Assembly (NCBI GenBank): GCA_917880885.1
Contig: OU862924.1
Span: 28,934,465-28,998,464 of the forward strand
Origin: Limnephilus marmoratus
Taxonomy: Eukaryota > Arthropoda > Insecta > Trichoptera > Limnephilidae
DNA: 64,000 nucleotides
Reading direction: 5' to 3'
The notes beneath the pieces were generated by a model. The model was given only the letters and a program-made list of their open reading frames with translations, searched no databases and was not told the origin of the DNA. The translations under genes and the position numbers were made by a program. Shown here in pieces: positions 33,880 to 44,699 of the stretch. Positions within the stretch are counted from its first letter, which is position 1. Each line of letters opens with the position of its first letter.

Positions 33880-36416
33880 TTAATAATTTCGAATTTGGGT
33901 GAGTGCACCGGTAAAGGCCCTATCATTATTTTTGATCCAAATTTTTATGTTATTTTTGAAAATTTTTTGGGAATCACATTTTTTTATTCTATCTGGAAGA
34001 ATGTTGTAAAGCCTTGTTGCAAGGTATCTGAAATTTCGTTGACCAAAAGTAGTATGCGTTTTGGGGATTTGTAGTAAGTCTTTGTCATTATTTCGAGTAC
34101 AGCGAGAATTTAATCTTTTTTCATAGTATTTATGTATATTTGTGTATAGATGAGTAAGGATTGTTTTTGCATATATCTGCCGAACGTCAAACACATTCAT
34201 AATATTGAAGATTAAGTTCGAGTCTGTAATTAGAGGTAGTCTAAGAATCAATTTTATGATAGTTTTCTGTGCCTTTATGATTGGGTCTAGTGCTGATGCA
34301 GTACCGCCTCCCCATGCAATGATACCATACTCAATAATAGATTGACAGACTGCAAAATAAATCATTTTCAAGTGTTGTAAGTCGAGAAAGTTTCTTATCG
34401 TTCTGAAAAAGTGCATGGTTTTTCTTATTTTGTTTGCAATTATTTGAGTGTGTATATTCCATTTGAGATATGGATCAATTGTGAGGCCGAGATACTTCAT
34501 CTGTGTAGTGCGCTCAATGTAGGGACACTGACAAGATTCATCGGAATTAAAACATTTGTGTATTCTAATGGAGACATCATCATGAGGCTGACCTGTTATA
34601 TTTATGCTTGATGTGACATATTTAGTTTTCTCGGTGTTCAAAGTGAGCGTATTTGTATCTAACCACTTTTTTACAATGTTTATATCCGTTTCAGCTTTTT
34701 TGTAGACATCTACCCAAGTGTCAGCTTCAAACAGTAAAACAGTGTCATCGGCAAAACTAACTATTTTTCCCTGAATATTAATGTTACATAAGTCATTGAT
34801 ATATAAAAGGAACAAAGACGGTCCTAATATGCTACCTTGTGGTATGCCATAGTTAGTTGAGCACTGATTGCTAAGAGTGTTCAATATTTTAACTTGTTGC
34901 TTGCGCTCATCAAGGTAGCTCTTAAAGAAGTTAAGTTCGTTGCCTGTAATACCGATTGTTTGAAGTTTGTTTATTAATTTACTGTGTGATATTGTATCGA
35001 AGGCTTTAGAAAGGTCTAAAAATATTGAAATACATTTTTTGCTTCTATCAAGGTTTTTTACTATGAAGTCAGTTACGGCGGCAATAGCGTCTAAAGTACT
35101 CTTGTTTTCTTGAAACCCGTATTGATTTTCTGAGAGTACTTTATGGCTAACCAGAAATTTTACCAACTGGGCATTGATAATTTTTTCAAATACTTTGGAT
35201 AGAGTGGTCAGTATAGTTATTGGTCTGTAATTGTTTATGTCTGTCTTGTTACCTGTTTTATGTATGGGAATAACAATACCTTGTTTCAGGTTTGAGGGGA
35301 AGTGTCCTTGACTGATACTAAGGTTAATTAGGTATTCTAAAGGCAATGTAATTTCCATAGCCAGCGTTTTCAATATCTTAGTTGTTATTCCATCTACCCC
35401 GGCAGAAGAAGTGTTTTTTAGGGAATTAATTATTTTTAGAATCTCTTCCCCTGACACAGTTTGAAAATTGAATCTTCTTTTGGGAAATTGAAGTTCTGCT
35501 TCAGCAGGTAGAGCATTCGCACAATTTAGTAGACGAGAAGCAAGATTTGAACCAATATTTGTAAAAAAATTATTGATATAATCCGCAACGAGCTTGGGGT
35601 TTTTTGAGGTGTCAATAATGTTTCCGTCAATACAAAGTTTATTTATGTCCTGTTTGTCTTTAGTGTTTTGTGTATTTGTGGCTTCTCTTAGAGTTTGCCA
35701 TATTTTTTTGGGATCGTTGTTACTTTGTTGGATTTTGTCTCTGTAGTAGATTTCTTTCGCCTTTCTAATGACTTCGCCGCATGTATTTCTATATCTTTTG
35801 TAGATGTTTAGTGATATTATGTCGTAAGGATTTTCTTTAACTTTTTTGTGTAGTGCGTTTCTTCTACGAATGCAGTTGATAATTGAAAAGTTTATCCATG
35901 ATTTCAAGGGTTTAATTTTGTTAGGATATTTTTTTGTTAAAATTGTGGTATTATTAATTAATTTATTTTTCAAAAAGTCAACAAAATAATTCCATGCATC
36001 ATCTGGGTTTTGTATTTGGAAGAGCTCTTGCCAAGATTTATTTTTAATTATGTTTTTTAGATTTTCAAAATTAATATTATTGTATATGATTGACTGATCC
36101 CTTCTGGTTTTTGTGACGTCGGATTGTAATGTGAATATTGTTGTGTAATGATCTGTAATTGTTGATTTGTAAACGATACTTTTGTTTTGTTTATTAGTTT
36201 TGACCATTATGTGATCAATGCATGATGTAGATTCATTAGCTGTTCTTGTTGGTATATTTATTGTACTAATTAATCCATGGAACTCTAACATATTCAGGTA
36301 GTCATGACATTGGTGGTGTGGATTATTTGGGAGTATGTTGATGTTCAAATCTCCCATAATTATTAAATTTTTAGTATATGAAAGATTAGAGAGTGTGCTA
36401 TTAAGACTGTTAAGAA
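33880..36416 (-). CDS. LINE ORF2, main part (endonuclease end, RT, C-terminus)
   Basis: 825 residues follow the first internal Met (36357). GDLNINIL (residues 2-9), CIDHI (46-50) and TDHYTTIF (68-75) are the C-terminal catalytic motifs of the APE endonuclease. The RT spans roughly residues 350-600: VIPIHKTGNKTDINNYRPI, FLDLSKAFDTISH, YGIPQGSILGPSLF, and the catalytic FADD at 535-538. The thumb follows (MKYLGLTIDPYLKW, SIIEYGIIAWGGG), and the C-terminal stretch ends RAFTGALTQIRNY. The product would nick target DNA and reverse-transcribe its own RNA. There is no internal stop; the 20 codons between 36357 and the RTE junction are also open. It is disrupted only by the RTE insertion. Confidence 0.92.
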
Positions 36417-36439
36417 CTAACTAACTAACTAACTAACCA

Positions 36440-38314
36440 TCACGCCGTTTCCCCGCAGGGGTAGGCAGAGAGGACGGACCGCCAAACATCCCGGTCTTGG
36501 CACACATTCCTTGCCTCGTTTACATTCATACAACGTCTCATACATTCTCTTCTATTATTCTGACTCTTGACATGGCCCGACTCAAGTATCTGATTCACTT
36601 GGTCGTGCCATGTCTTTCTTGGGCGTCCTTGACTTCTTCTACCATTCACATTTGCGTCATATATTCTCCTTACACTCCTTTCCTCGTTCATTCTCTCTAC
36701 ATGCCCAAACCATCGGAGCGTTCCTTTCTTGATCTTACTCATCACGCTTACATCAGCCTTGCATTCTTTGCGGATTTCCACATTTCTCACACGATCATAC
36801 ATGGTTTTACCACACATACGCCTCAGGGATCTCATTTCTACAGCGTTCAGTCTACTTTCATCCTTCCTCTGCCAGTTCCATGCCTCACTGCCATACATCA
36901 GGGTAGGTACCAGTACTCCATTATGGACGGCTAGTTTCGCGTCTTTGGACAGTTTTTTGTTGCTGCCAACGGCGTTCAGTCCTCCATTAATAGAGTTACC
37001 TGCATTCACCCTTCTTTCAATATCTCTATCAGCCTTCCCATCTCTCGTAAACATACTTCCCAAATAAACAAACTCATCCACCTGCTCCAAGTATTCATCA
37101 TTCACAACTATATTGCATACTGTTTTCGTACTCTCTCTTTCAAACACCATGACTTTAGACTTACTTACATTCATCATTAACTCATTCTTCATGCATACTT
37201 CGTTCATTCTTGACACGAGAGACTGTAGATCTTCCATACTGTTAGATATCAGCACCGCATCATCAGCATACAACAGGCAACATACTTCTAGATTACTCAA
37301 TTTCGCACCCAATCCCATCTCTTTCAATTCTTGCATACAATTATCCATATATAGATTGAATAACCACGGCGACATTACGCAGCCTTGTTTAACACCTTTT
37401 GTGATGTCAAACCACCCCGTAAAATCGCCGTTCACCCTAACACATGCAACGCTTCCCTCATACAGAGACGCAATTGCCTGTATGAGATACTTATTCACTC
37501 CATACTTGGACAATACCTTCCATAGCTTTTTCCTGTCAACTCGGTCGTATGCTTTTTGTAGATCTACAAAGGCACAGAAGAGTTTCTGTTTTTTTGCAAG
37601 AAACTTTTCAGTGAGCATACGCAATGAGAAAATCTGGTCCATGCATCCCCTTCCACTCATAAAAGCACCTTGCACATCCCATATTTTATCTTTTGTTTCC
37701 ATTCTTACCCTTTCAATCAATATTCTACCATACAACTTGCCCACTGTACTAAGAAGGCTAATAGCCCTATGATTCCCACATTCCATACGTGACCCTTTAC
37801 CTTTGTACAATGGCATGATTACAGCCCTTCTCCAATCTAATGGCGTGTAACCCTCCTCTAAACATTGGTTAAAAAGTCTGCACAACCATGTGAGAATAAT
37901 ACGGCTGTCTCCTTTAAAGTATTCTGCAGCAATATTGTCGAAACCCACAGCCTTACCATTTTTCATACATTTAATAGATTTTTTTATTTCATCCATGCTG
38001 ATTTTGGTAACATTCACTCCATCATCGTTCATAACCGATTCACCGCTTGGATCACAGTCACTCGGGTTACTTTCGAAGACCTCCTCGAAATATTTCATCC
38101 ATCTCTCTTTAATTTCATTCTCATTCGTCAACATTTGTCCATCTTTCGATTTTATCACTTTCATGCTTCCGTTCTCTGGTCCACTCCGGGATCTTTGACC
38201 TCCTTCCAAAACAGTTTTATGTTTTCTTGGAAGTGGTTTGTCATTTTGATTCCCTCTTCTTCTTCCAGGCGTTTTTTCCGTTCTTTCACCCCAACACTTA
38301 CTCTTTTCTTGCAT
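36440..38314 (-). pseudogene. RTE-type reverse transcriptase (5'-truncated)
   Basis: 624-codon frame; authentic sequence starts around residue 51 (KVIKSKDGQMLTNENEIKER). Motifs: GFDNIAAEYFK (124-134), VIMPLYKGKG (165-174), FVDLQKAYDRVD (249-260), GVKQGCVMSPWLFNLY (307-322), catalytic YADD (349-352), VDEFVYLGSMFTRDGKADRD, and the C-terminal LRWFGHVERM and GRPRKTWHDQV. It ends VLSAYPCGETA. The RT core is complete and free of stops, but the endonuclease is absent and the start is displaced by a frameshift near 38160-38200. Confidence 0.9.
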
Positions 38315-38502
38315 ACCTTATACACTTCTTTCGCTCGATCTCTCTCTTCGCTTGAAACACTGCCAGTCGCTATCAAATGTAACCATGCTTTCTTCTTCTC
38401 TGAGACCAGTGCTTTGATCTCATCATCCCACCATGCATCACCTTTTTTCCTACCTTGCTTACTTATTCCACACACGTCTCTAGCAGATTCGCATAGACTC
38501 AC
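38161..38502 (-). pseudogene. RTE inter-domain region, shifted frame
   Basis: It reads KKGDAWWDDEIKALVSEKKK and then VYKVCKKRVS ... NHFQENIKLFWKEVKDPG. This is the connector between endonuclease and RT in RTE proteins, including the W-W-x-D-E-[IV] motif. It lies in a different frame from 36440-38314, so a small indel near 38160-38200 breaks the gene. Confidence 0.8.
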
Positions 38503-38526
38503 CTTAATGTGGTTCCATGTTTCCTC

Positions 38527-38975
38527 TTAAGAAATGGTGTGTTATTACGGATGGATGGAGAGCGGTATATTGCTAGAACGCAAGTATCATTATTGTGCAT
38601 TATTTGCATACAGCTCGCGTCAGTAATGTTTATTTCAGTTACAACATAGTTTAGGTCATTTTTTGTGTATACCACAATTCCATCATTCTGACTATCATGG
38701 TTTGATGAGTTGAAGGAAGAGTAGTGATTTATGAATTTTGGAGTGTAAATATTTGTCAACCAACATTCTGTAAGAATTATAACATCAAAGTCTATATTTA
38801 GGTGGTTAAGCTGTATCTGGAGTTCATTAAAGTTTTTATTAATTGATCTAATATTTTGGTGCATAAAAGTGGTGTTTTTTGGATTAGCTGTCAGATATTT
38901 ACATATTTTAGCATCTGATGTTGTAAGCAAATTGTCTTGATAAATTAATTCTTCATATGTTTTGTTAAAAGCCAT
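38527..38975 (-). CDS. LINE ORF2, N-terminal part (APE endonuclease)
   Basis: It starts at ATG 38975. FMHQNIRSINKNFNELQIQL and DFDVIILTECWLTN are the first APE endonuclease motifs (catalytic N and E). It is followed by DGIVVYTKNDLNY and LAIYRSPSIRNNT, then the RTE junction at the PFL codons. Joined to 36416, the frame continues without a stop. The combined length is 2,979 nt (993 codons with stop), a normal ORF2 length. Confidence 0.9.
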
Positions 38976-39193
38976 ATTATAATTTATATTACAAAAAAGA
39001 AAAATAGTTTAATTAATTTTAATGAGAGCTCCACTAATCCGTGGCCATCACTGGGGATTTCAACCTTTGATTGAATGTGAAGGAGTTGAATTATTGTTGC
39101 AATAAACAAATAAAAGTGCGCGAAATATGACTCACCATACTGAGGGGAATAGACCCAGTGAACGACCGGTGAGAGGGGCTCTCACTAAAAAAG

Positions 39194-39345
39194 CTAAACT
39201 ATTTTTTTTAGATCATCCGAATGTTTGATGTATATTATCCTATCACTTTCATTTTTTTTAGCCATTATTTTACATTCTTTAAACCAGACGAATTTGTATC
39301 CCATTTCTTTTGCTTTCGTGATTATGATTGATATTGTTTGGTAGG
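39194..39345 (-). pseudogene. LINE ORF1 C-terminal fragment
   Basis: The minus strand reads ITKAKEMGYKFVWFKECKIM, then RIIYIKHSDDLKKIV and a stop (39194-39196). GYKFVW followed by a basic stretch and a late I-x-I resembles the C-terminal domain of ORF1 proteins of CR1/Jockey-type LINEs. The copy is cut at its 5' end near 39345. Confidence 0.7.
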
Positions 39346-39809
39346 TACTCGATTACAGCAACAACATGACCTACGTCATTCTAATTATTATTACGGATAC
39401 AATTTGGGAGGCGGGTATGGGTACCGCCGCCTCGGGAACCATTTATTTACCTCGGTCAACCCAAGTGGTTCGCTACGTTTGGTGACTTTCAATTCAATTA
39501 AATTCAATTTATTCATTTTTAAAACATTACATAATTAAAAATTTCAAAGCGTTTTAAAAGAGATAAAGTATTAAGATTCAAACAGATTTTAAGCAATTTA
39601 TGAACTTCGATGAAGCACAATCATACTAACAGCAACAAAGCTTGTCGTCTGAATTGTGCTTCATCGATGTTAAACATATCGATATTCGAAGTGATTTTAT
39701 TTAACAACAAGACTGCTCTCCCAACTGGCATCACCATTGGCAAGTTAGTTCTGCATGCCGGGAGATAAAACAGTCTATGCTGTCGGTGCGGAGATAACCA
39801 TCCATAACG
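39346..39809. other. no gene seen
   Basis: A 66-codon plus-strand frame (39338-39538) has a glycine/tyrosine-rich stretch, GYNLGGGYGYRRLGNH, but no splice or promoter support. An inverted short repeat GAAGCACAATCATAC / AATTGTGCTTCATCGATG lies around 39612 and 39655. Confidence 0.4.
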
Positions 39810-40110
39810 GACTTAGCAGGGGTGCCCGGGTTCACTGGGTGAGGTTTTTTCGGGTCTTGGCGGCGGATGCGTCTTCCCACCAACTGCATTGCAGGCCGGA
39901 TCGGAAGAGAATAGTTCAGGGAGTCCCTATGACTTCTCTAGCTGTACTCTTTCGAAACATCGCCTTGCACCGCAATGAAGGATGGATTCATTTATTTGTG
40001 ACTCCTGGACACACTGACCCCCAGATTCCTACCCACCCCTCAAACCCTTTTCCTTCCTAGAACTTCCTCTCCTTCCTTTGCTTAAAGACATAAGGCGCGG
40101 CGTCGGAGGT
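39810..40110 (+). repeat. dispersed repeat family Y
   Basis: GGGTGCCCGGGTTCACTGGG ... GACTCCTGGACACACTGACC ... TTCCTAGAACTTCCTCTCC matches 46995-47280 in the same order. The GC-richer composition stands out. An overlapping 101-codon frame is not conserved with the other copy. Confidence 0.65.
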
Positions 40111-40168
40111 GAAGTCGAAGGCGTGTTCTTAAATTTCAACCGTACAGACGCTGGCGTAATAATACTAT

Positions 40169-40454
40169 AAATAAATTAAACAATTTAACTTTTTTTGAAC
40201 CACTTTTATATTTGAGTAAAGCCGACCGGTTTCAGAACGACCGTTTCTTCTTCAGGGCAAATGTATACTGATTTTACAGTTATGAAATATGGATGGGAAC
40301 AATGTATTATTATGGTAGGGGTGGAGCCGTTGCTAGGAACGGTCGTTCTGAAACCGGTCGGCTTTAATCAAATATAAAAGTGGTTCAAACAAAGTTAAAT
40401 TGTTTCATTTATCTATAATGGACAACCACAAAGTTATAGCTACATTCAAAAGTA
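40169..40454. mobile_element. PLE-derived palindromic insertion with 12-bp target duplication
   Basis: Two PLE terminal repeats sit head to head with no coding between them (left arm about 40169-40330, right arm about 40336-40454). The same TAATAATACTAT lies on both sides (40157-40168 and 40455-40466). The sequence matches the terminal repeats of the GIY-YIG-bearing PLE at 19.6-20.5 kb. The left arm has a candidate hammerhead core (40221-40258, minus); the right arm has lost CTGAAGA. Confidence 0.75.
40221..40258 (-). ncRNA. candidate hammerhead ribozyme core
   Basis: Minus strand: GCC-CTGAAGA, then stem II AGAA/TTCT around ACGGTCG, then GAAACCGGTC-GGC. Stem I is GCC/GGC and the stem III strands are ACC/GGT, which are self-complementary and would suit a dimeric ribozyme. 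The cleavage triplet would be GTC. Confidence 0.5.
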
Positions 40455-40466
40455 TAATAATACTAT

Positions 40467-41111
40467 CATCAATAGTAATGGAGGGAGCCAAAAAATAAAA
40501 TAGCAACTCTAAATCATGCAATATGCAGTGTTCTTAATATGATTGTTTAAGTTTGGTTCGAGTAAAATCAAATGTAAATTTTTAGGTCTTTTAACTCCAA
40601 CAAGAAATCCAAGGTAGATCAAAGATAAATTTATTGGCAATAATATACAACAATCCAATCCAAATAAATCCTGAAATCCCCCCAACGGACCGATAATATA
40701 ACGTTTCGTTTTAAAGGCAAACTAATGCAGAAGAGAGAGAGAAAATAATTAATTCATCATATTTATTAACTTACTACAGGGTCCATTGGAGAGGGAAGAC
40801 TATAGCCACTCCCGACATCTATGTGAAAAACTCCGAACTACAACTATGCCTGACATCTCTGTCGAGAGCGGAGAAACATTTCACCCCTTACCCAACTAAA
40901 TACTAGTTTTATTTCTTAACAATGATGCTAAGTCGATTGAAAGTTTAAAAACTTGAAAAATTTACTCATTACGCAGGATTACAATTTCATCATCAATTAA
41001 TCATGCCACGACCGAAATTATTACAAAAATTATTACATTTAATTAGTTCTTACTCACGAGTTCTTTCAAATAGTTCAATGTAATAATTCGTTTTTTTTTA
41101 CTACGTTCGCC
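40467..41111. other. no gene seen
   Basis: AT-rich filler between the PLE unit and the hAT-like element. Confidence 0.5.
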
Positions 41112-41119
41112 ATGCGAAT

Positions 41120-41978
41120 TAGAAGTGAGTCGTTCGCGAACGAGTCGGCTCAGTGAACCGGATTTTTACACGGATCCGTAAGATCCGGATCCGAACGAAC
41201 GATCTTCACGGTTCGCGGATCTTTGCGAACGAGTGAACGAGTGAGCCGGTGATCCGACTGACCTGTGGGAGCCGGGAGATCTGTATCGTTCATCGGGTCT
41301 GGCGGCTCGCGGGTCACTACTGATACGGATCAATCGTTCGTTCACAGATCTGAGATAAGCGCTCAGTCAGTCGCGCGCATCTCCAGTGAACATTCCTTGA
41401 TTTATGACATTTTTCCTGAGGATTTTAATGGTGGGGTGCTTCGATTTCATGTGCCAAGAAATGTTTCCGGTCTAACCAGCACTTGTACCGATTTGTTGTG
41501 AACATTATACGTATTTGGCTTTATTATTAGCGGCAACAGAAAAATGATTCTAAATTTCACTCTTTTTTCTTGATGAAATTATCAAATTTTAAATTAAAAC
41601 TACAGTCACAAGTCAGTGATATTAATTTAAAGAATACGTAATTATGTATCTCGGGTGCAAACTAAGAAAAACGACAAGAGACATGCATACGATTAATGCA
41701 ATGACATTTCGTTACTGGCGTTTCGTACCAAAACTCGACCAAACAAAGGATTTCATGTTTTCATTATAATAAAGGGGAATCCCAATATATTGGGAAGACT
41801 GTTTAAATGAAGTATTCATTATAGCGCGGGTGGGGCTGGGGAAGATTAGGGGAGAGGGGGAGGGGACATTCTTTTGCGGACCCGTCGTTCATTTGAGCCG
41901 GCTCACTGAACCGGATCTTTACACTGAACGGGACCTAGTGAAGTGGCTCTCTCAACTGAGCCGCTTCGCCCGCCACTA
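41120..41978. mobile_element. hAT-like non-autonomous element, 8-bp target duplication
   Basis: ATGCGAAT flanks both ends (41112-41119 and 41979-41986). The ends TAGAAGTGAGTCGTTCGCGA and, inverted, TAGTGGCGGGCGAAGCGGCT share the TAG and a G-rich start, so the inverted repeat is degenerate. Subterminal GAACGA/TCGTTC and GTGAACCGGAT motifs repeat many times (41130-41380 and 41889-41960), as transposase-binding arrays do in hAT elements. There is no transposase frame. Confidence 0.7.
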
Positions 41979-42394
41979 ATGCGAATCAATTTATAATTTA
42001 GAAAGTTTGCTTAACGAGTTAAAAACAACTGTCTCAGTAGTTCTTACCTGTTACGAAAACCTTTTTGTTAAAAAACCGTTAAATAAATAAATTTGACTTT
42101 TAAATTTGTTTGTTGTTAGAACATCTTTCTATTTTTGTACAATATGTCAAACGTTATACAACTAATGGTATTGTCGTTTTTATTCAATTTCTCTTAAAAG
42201 GGTTACCAAAACAATCCGCCCATCCATGCCAAGCCGTGACGAAATAACCTTCCAGGAGGTTTATTTATAGGATTTATTGTTTTAAAATTGCTTTTGGATT
42301 CCACAGCAGGGAATCCCAAACTGGGAAATTTAAGTGTACAGCTTTTGGGCGAATTTATAATGTGACTAGCGAGTTCCCGGCATGCGTTTCTATG

Positions 42395-42600
42395 ACACTT
42401 AATAATGAAATTGTTTCTCCCTGCGTGTCCTTTCCCATTCGTCCCATTCTCCTACCATCTCCACTTCCTCTCCCACGTCCCCTTCCCGCCTCTTCTCCGC
42501 CTTCCCTCTCCCCACTTCCCACTCCCCTATCTCGCTTCCCAAGTCCCGCGAACCCCCCTCCCGAGTTCCCCTCCCCCCAACCCGCATTCAATACATTCAG
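42395..42600. repeat. pyrimidine-rich GC tract
   Basis: Plus strand C/T-rich (CCCCTTCCCGCCTCTTCTCC type). It creates overlapping frames on both strands with proline/serine-rich or glycine/arginine-rich content. It has no domain and is compositional. Confidence 0.6.
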
Positions 42601-42664
42601 TCCCGGTATATTCAGTTTACAAACATCTCGCGTGCCACTTATTGTAATTTTTACACAAATTTCA

Positions 42665-42915
42665 TAATTCCAGAGCTCACCAATATATATAGAAACCTTC
42701 GCGGGAATGCTCACAACAACTCACCAAAGTTTCATCGCAATTTGATGAACGGTTTAGCAACGCATAATTTCATGATGCCAGAGCTCATTATTATTTATAA
42801 AAACCATCGCGGGCAATGCGCACATTAAATCCCCAAAGTTTCATCGCAATCAGATGAATGGTTTAGCAACGCATAGACATCTCATAGACATATTCATACA
42901 AAAACATATTTATTT
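42665..42915 (+). repeat. tandem ~113-bp repeat, retroelement 3' end-like
   Basis: CCAAAGTTTCATCGCAATNNGATGAA plus GGTTTAGCAACGCATA occurs twice (about 42724-42765 and 42834-42875), each preceded by CAGAGCTCA and a CGCGGG block. The run ends with ATAGACATATTCATACAAAA. This wording is typical of the 3' ends of insect dispersed repeats; I cannot assign the family. Confidence 0.55.
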
Positions 42916-43745
42916 AGATTTGTTGGGCGAAAAGCAGCGAAGCTCCCCAATTTTCAATTTTCAGCACATCTTCGACAGTTGTTTATGCTGGTTCAAATAA
43001 ACAAAACATACGGATGTATCTGTAGTTATTTTTTTAGATAGGATATCCCATACCTGCAGACGGGTTTAGCAATTTAAAGAGACATGGGCCTTGGGCAATA
43101 GCAATCGAACCGTTTCTCTTTAATGGCTCATTAAAAAGATAACCAATTTCCTTTTGTAAATAAATATAAGAATTTTCCTGAAAGTTCTTGATGTTTATTC
43201 TAGAAAAATTATATCGTGGGAGAACTGTGAGGGAGTGCAAACAGTATCGCGTGATAAGTGCGTAATAAATCTTGTTGTTACTTTCAACGGGTTCTTTTAT
43301 TATGTTATACCTACGTAGATTCTTTTACTTTAAACATTTATTATGTTTTATTTTGCTTCTTTCGTATACGTTTAATATCTTCTGCTATTTGACATGATTT
43401 ATTTATTAATTTTCGCGAAAATTACAGTTTACATTTTATCAGTTTATAAGTGTAGTATAGCCAAAAAAATAAACAGTTATGGATTTCCCCCGTGTGGCTG
43501 CATCTCTAATAAGACAACTTAACAAAATTTATAAGAAAATTATATAAAACAAAAAATTGCTCGTGAAAATTCAGAATAACATTTATTTTATAGAGCTTAG
43601 GTACTCTTGCGTAATTGAAGATGTCATATTATAATAAAAATGTATGAATATGAAACAGGATATATTATTAAGTTCTAAATTAATTAAGTTCTATACAAAC
43701 AAATAAAACAATAAAAAAATAAACCCATGATAATAATAATAATAT
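42916..43745. other. no gene seen
   Basis: AT-rich sequence with no recognisable element. The 68-codon minus frame at 43034-43240 has no domain. Confidence 0.5.
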
Positions 43746-43749
43746 TTCA

Positions 43750-43826
43750 GTGTATGTACCTTTAGCCGCAGTTGTCATTTATTGGTAACATTATAGTTAC
43801 CAATAAAAGACAGCATGGAGGTACAT
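43750..43826. repeat. small hairpin
   Basis: ATGTACCTTTAGCCGCAGTT ... TTATTGGTAACA is mirrored imperfectly by TTACCAATAA ... GCATGGAGGTACAT around a 6-bp centre. It could be a decayed MITE. Confidence 0.5.
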
Positions 43827-44271
43827 AAAACGAATCATAAATATTAAAACAAAGAAAAAATAAAAGTTTTTAGAGAAATACTCTTTTATGGACTTTCTAT
43901 ATTGCTCGCAATTGAAAATATCCACGTTTAATATAATATTATTGTAATTATTGCTAGGCTGTTCAAGCAAGAATTTTGTTTAGAGTCGTTTTGCATTACT
44001 CTACTAGGACAAGAGGAGCGTGTGGAGCGCGCAGATACATTAAATTGAATCTAATTTAGCAACGGGCATTGAATATTATTGCTAACTAATCTATACAGGA
44101 ATAATGCATCTATGTGATGTCCTCGTACACTCGATGATTCAATTTTAAAGTATGAAGCTGGTCTGCAAAAATATTTAATCTTTCAAGTGACCTGTAACAA
44201 AGATATTTTAAGAATTTCTTTGGATTTGCTTTTTGTTAAAGTGAAATTTTGAAATTTGTTAATTTAAAATG

Positions 44272-44462
44272 AGTGGGCTTCGCGTTTGGGTCCCACCCGG
44301 GCGTCGCGTGTTCGATTCCTCGGCTGGCTAAGTCCTCCATCATGACACAAGCAAAATTTTCGGCTTAGTGTGGTGGTAGTAGGAGATTTTCAAACATTGT
44401 TGGGTTATTCGTAACCCGGGAATGTTTGGTTTTCTTTAAAAATCAAAAAGAAAAAAAAATGT
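44272..44462 (+). mobile_element. tRNA-derived SINE-like element
   Basis: GAGTGGGCTTCGCG (box A-like) and CGTGTTCGATTCCTCG (box B) are followed by about 110 bp of body and an A-rich tail, AAAAATCAAAAAGAAAAAAA, at 44440-44460. The short length and tail suggest a SINE rather than a tRNA gene. Confidence 0.6.
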
Positions 44463-44592
44463 TGCTGCTATTCAAAAGTTTTGTATTTCTAATGATGTAA
44501 CCTAATATTTTAGGAGCTTTATTCGTGATTTGTTGTACATGCAGGTTATATTATATTATTATTTTTTACTTTTTTTATTTTATAAAATGGAA

Positions 44593-44690
44593 GCCTCAGC
44601 ACGGGTAAGTCACCCAGTGAGGCCAGCTACTGGATTACTATTGAAATGTAAAATATTGTAACAAATAAAATAAAAAATTTAATATTGTAA
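44593..44690 (+). mobile_element. LINE 3' end with stem-loop, plus orientation
   Basis: GCCTCAGCACGGG ... CCCAGTGAGGC is the plus-strand form of the LINE 3' stem-loop, followed 50 bp later by AAATAAAATAAAAAATTT. The coding upstream is not recognisable. Confidence 0.5.
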
Positions 44691-44699
44691 TTTACTCTC

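Larger units (their letters stand above)
36417..38526 (-). mobile_element. RTE-type LINE inserted in ORF2 of copy D
   Basis: Flanked by the 7-bp duplication TTAAGAA (36410-36416 and 38527-38533). The 3' end is a short GTTA-type microsatellite (CTAACTAACTAACTAAC on the plus strand at 36417-36433), typical of RTE elements. The 5' end is truncated: no endonuclease is present. Confidence 0.92.
33495..39345 (-). mobile_element. Jockey/CR1-group LINE, copy D, split by an RTE insertion
   Basis: It runs on the minus strand: an ORF1 C-terminal fragment (39194-39345), a 218-bp spacer, ORF2 (38975 to 33880, interrupted), a 3' UTR with a stem-loop at 33696-33727, and a (TAA)n tail at 33501-33520. It is 5'-truncated within ORF1. 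Apart from the nested RTE, ORF2 is uninterrupted, which makes this the best-preserved LINE here. Confidence 0.92.

Noticed and set aside
36497..38530. Long plus-strand frames opposite the RTE reverse transcriptase
   Set aside because: They are antisense shadows of the RTE coding region, with no motifs of their own.
39338..39538. Gly/Tyr-rich 66-codon frame resembling a cuticle-type motif
   Set aside because: Too short, no signal peptide, and directly at a LINE truncation point.
42355..42714. Overlapping proline-rich and glycine/arginine-rich frames on both strands
   Set aside because: They are caused by a C/T-rich tract.
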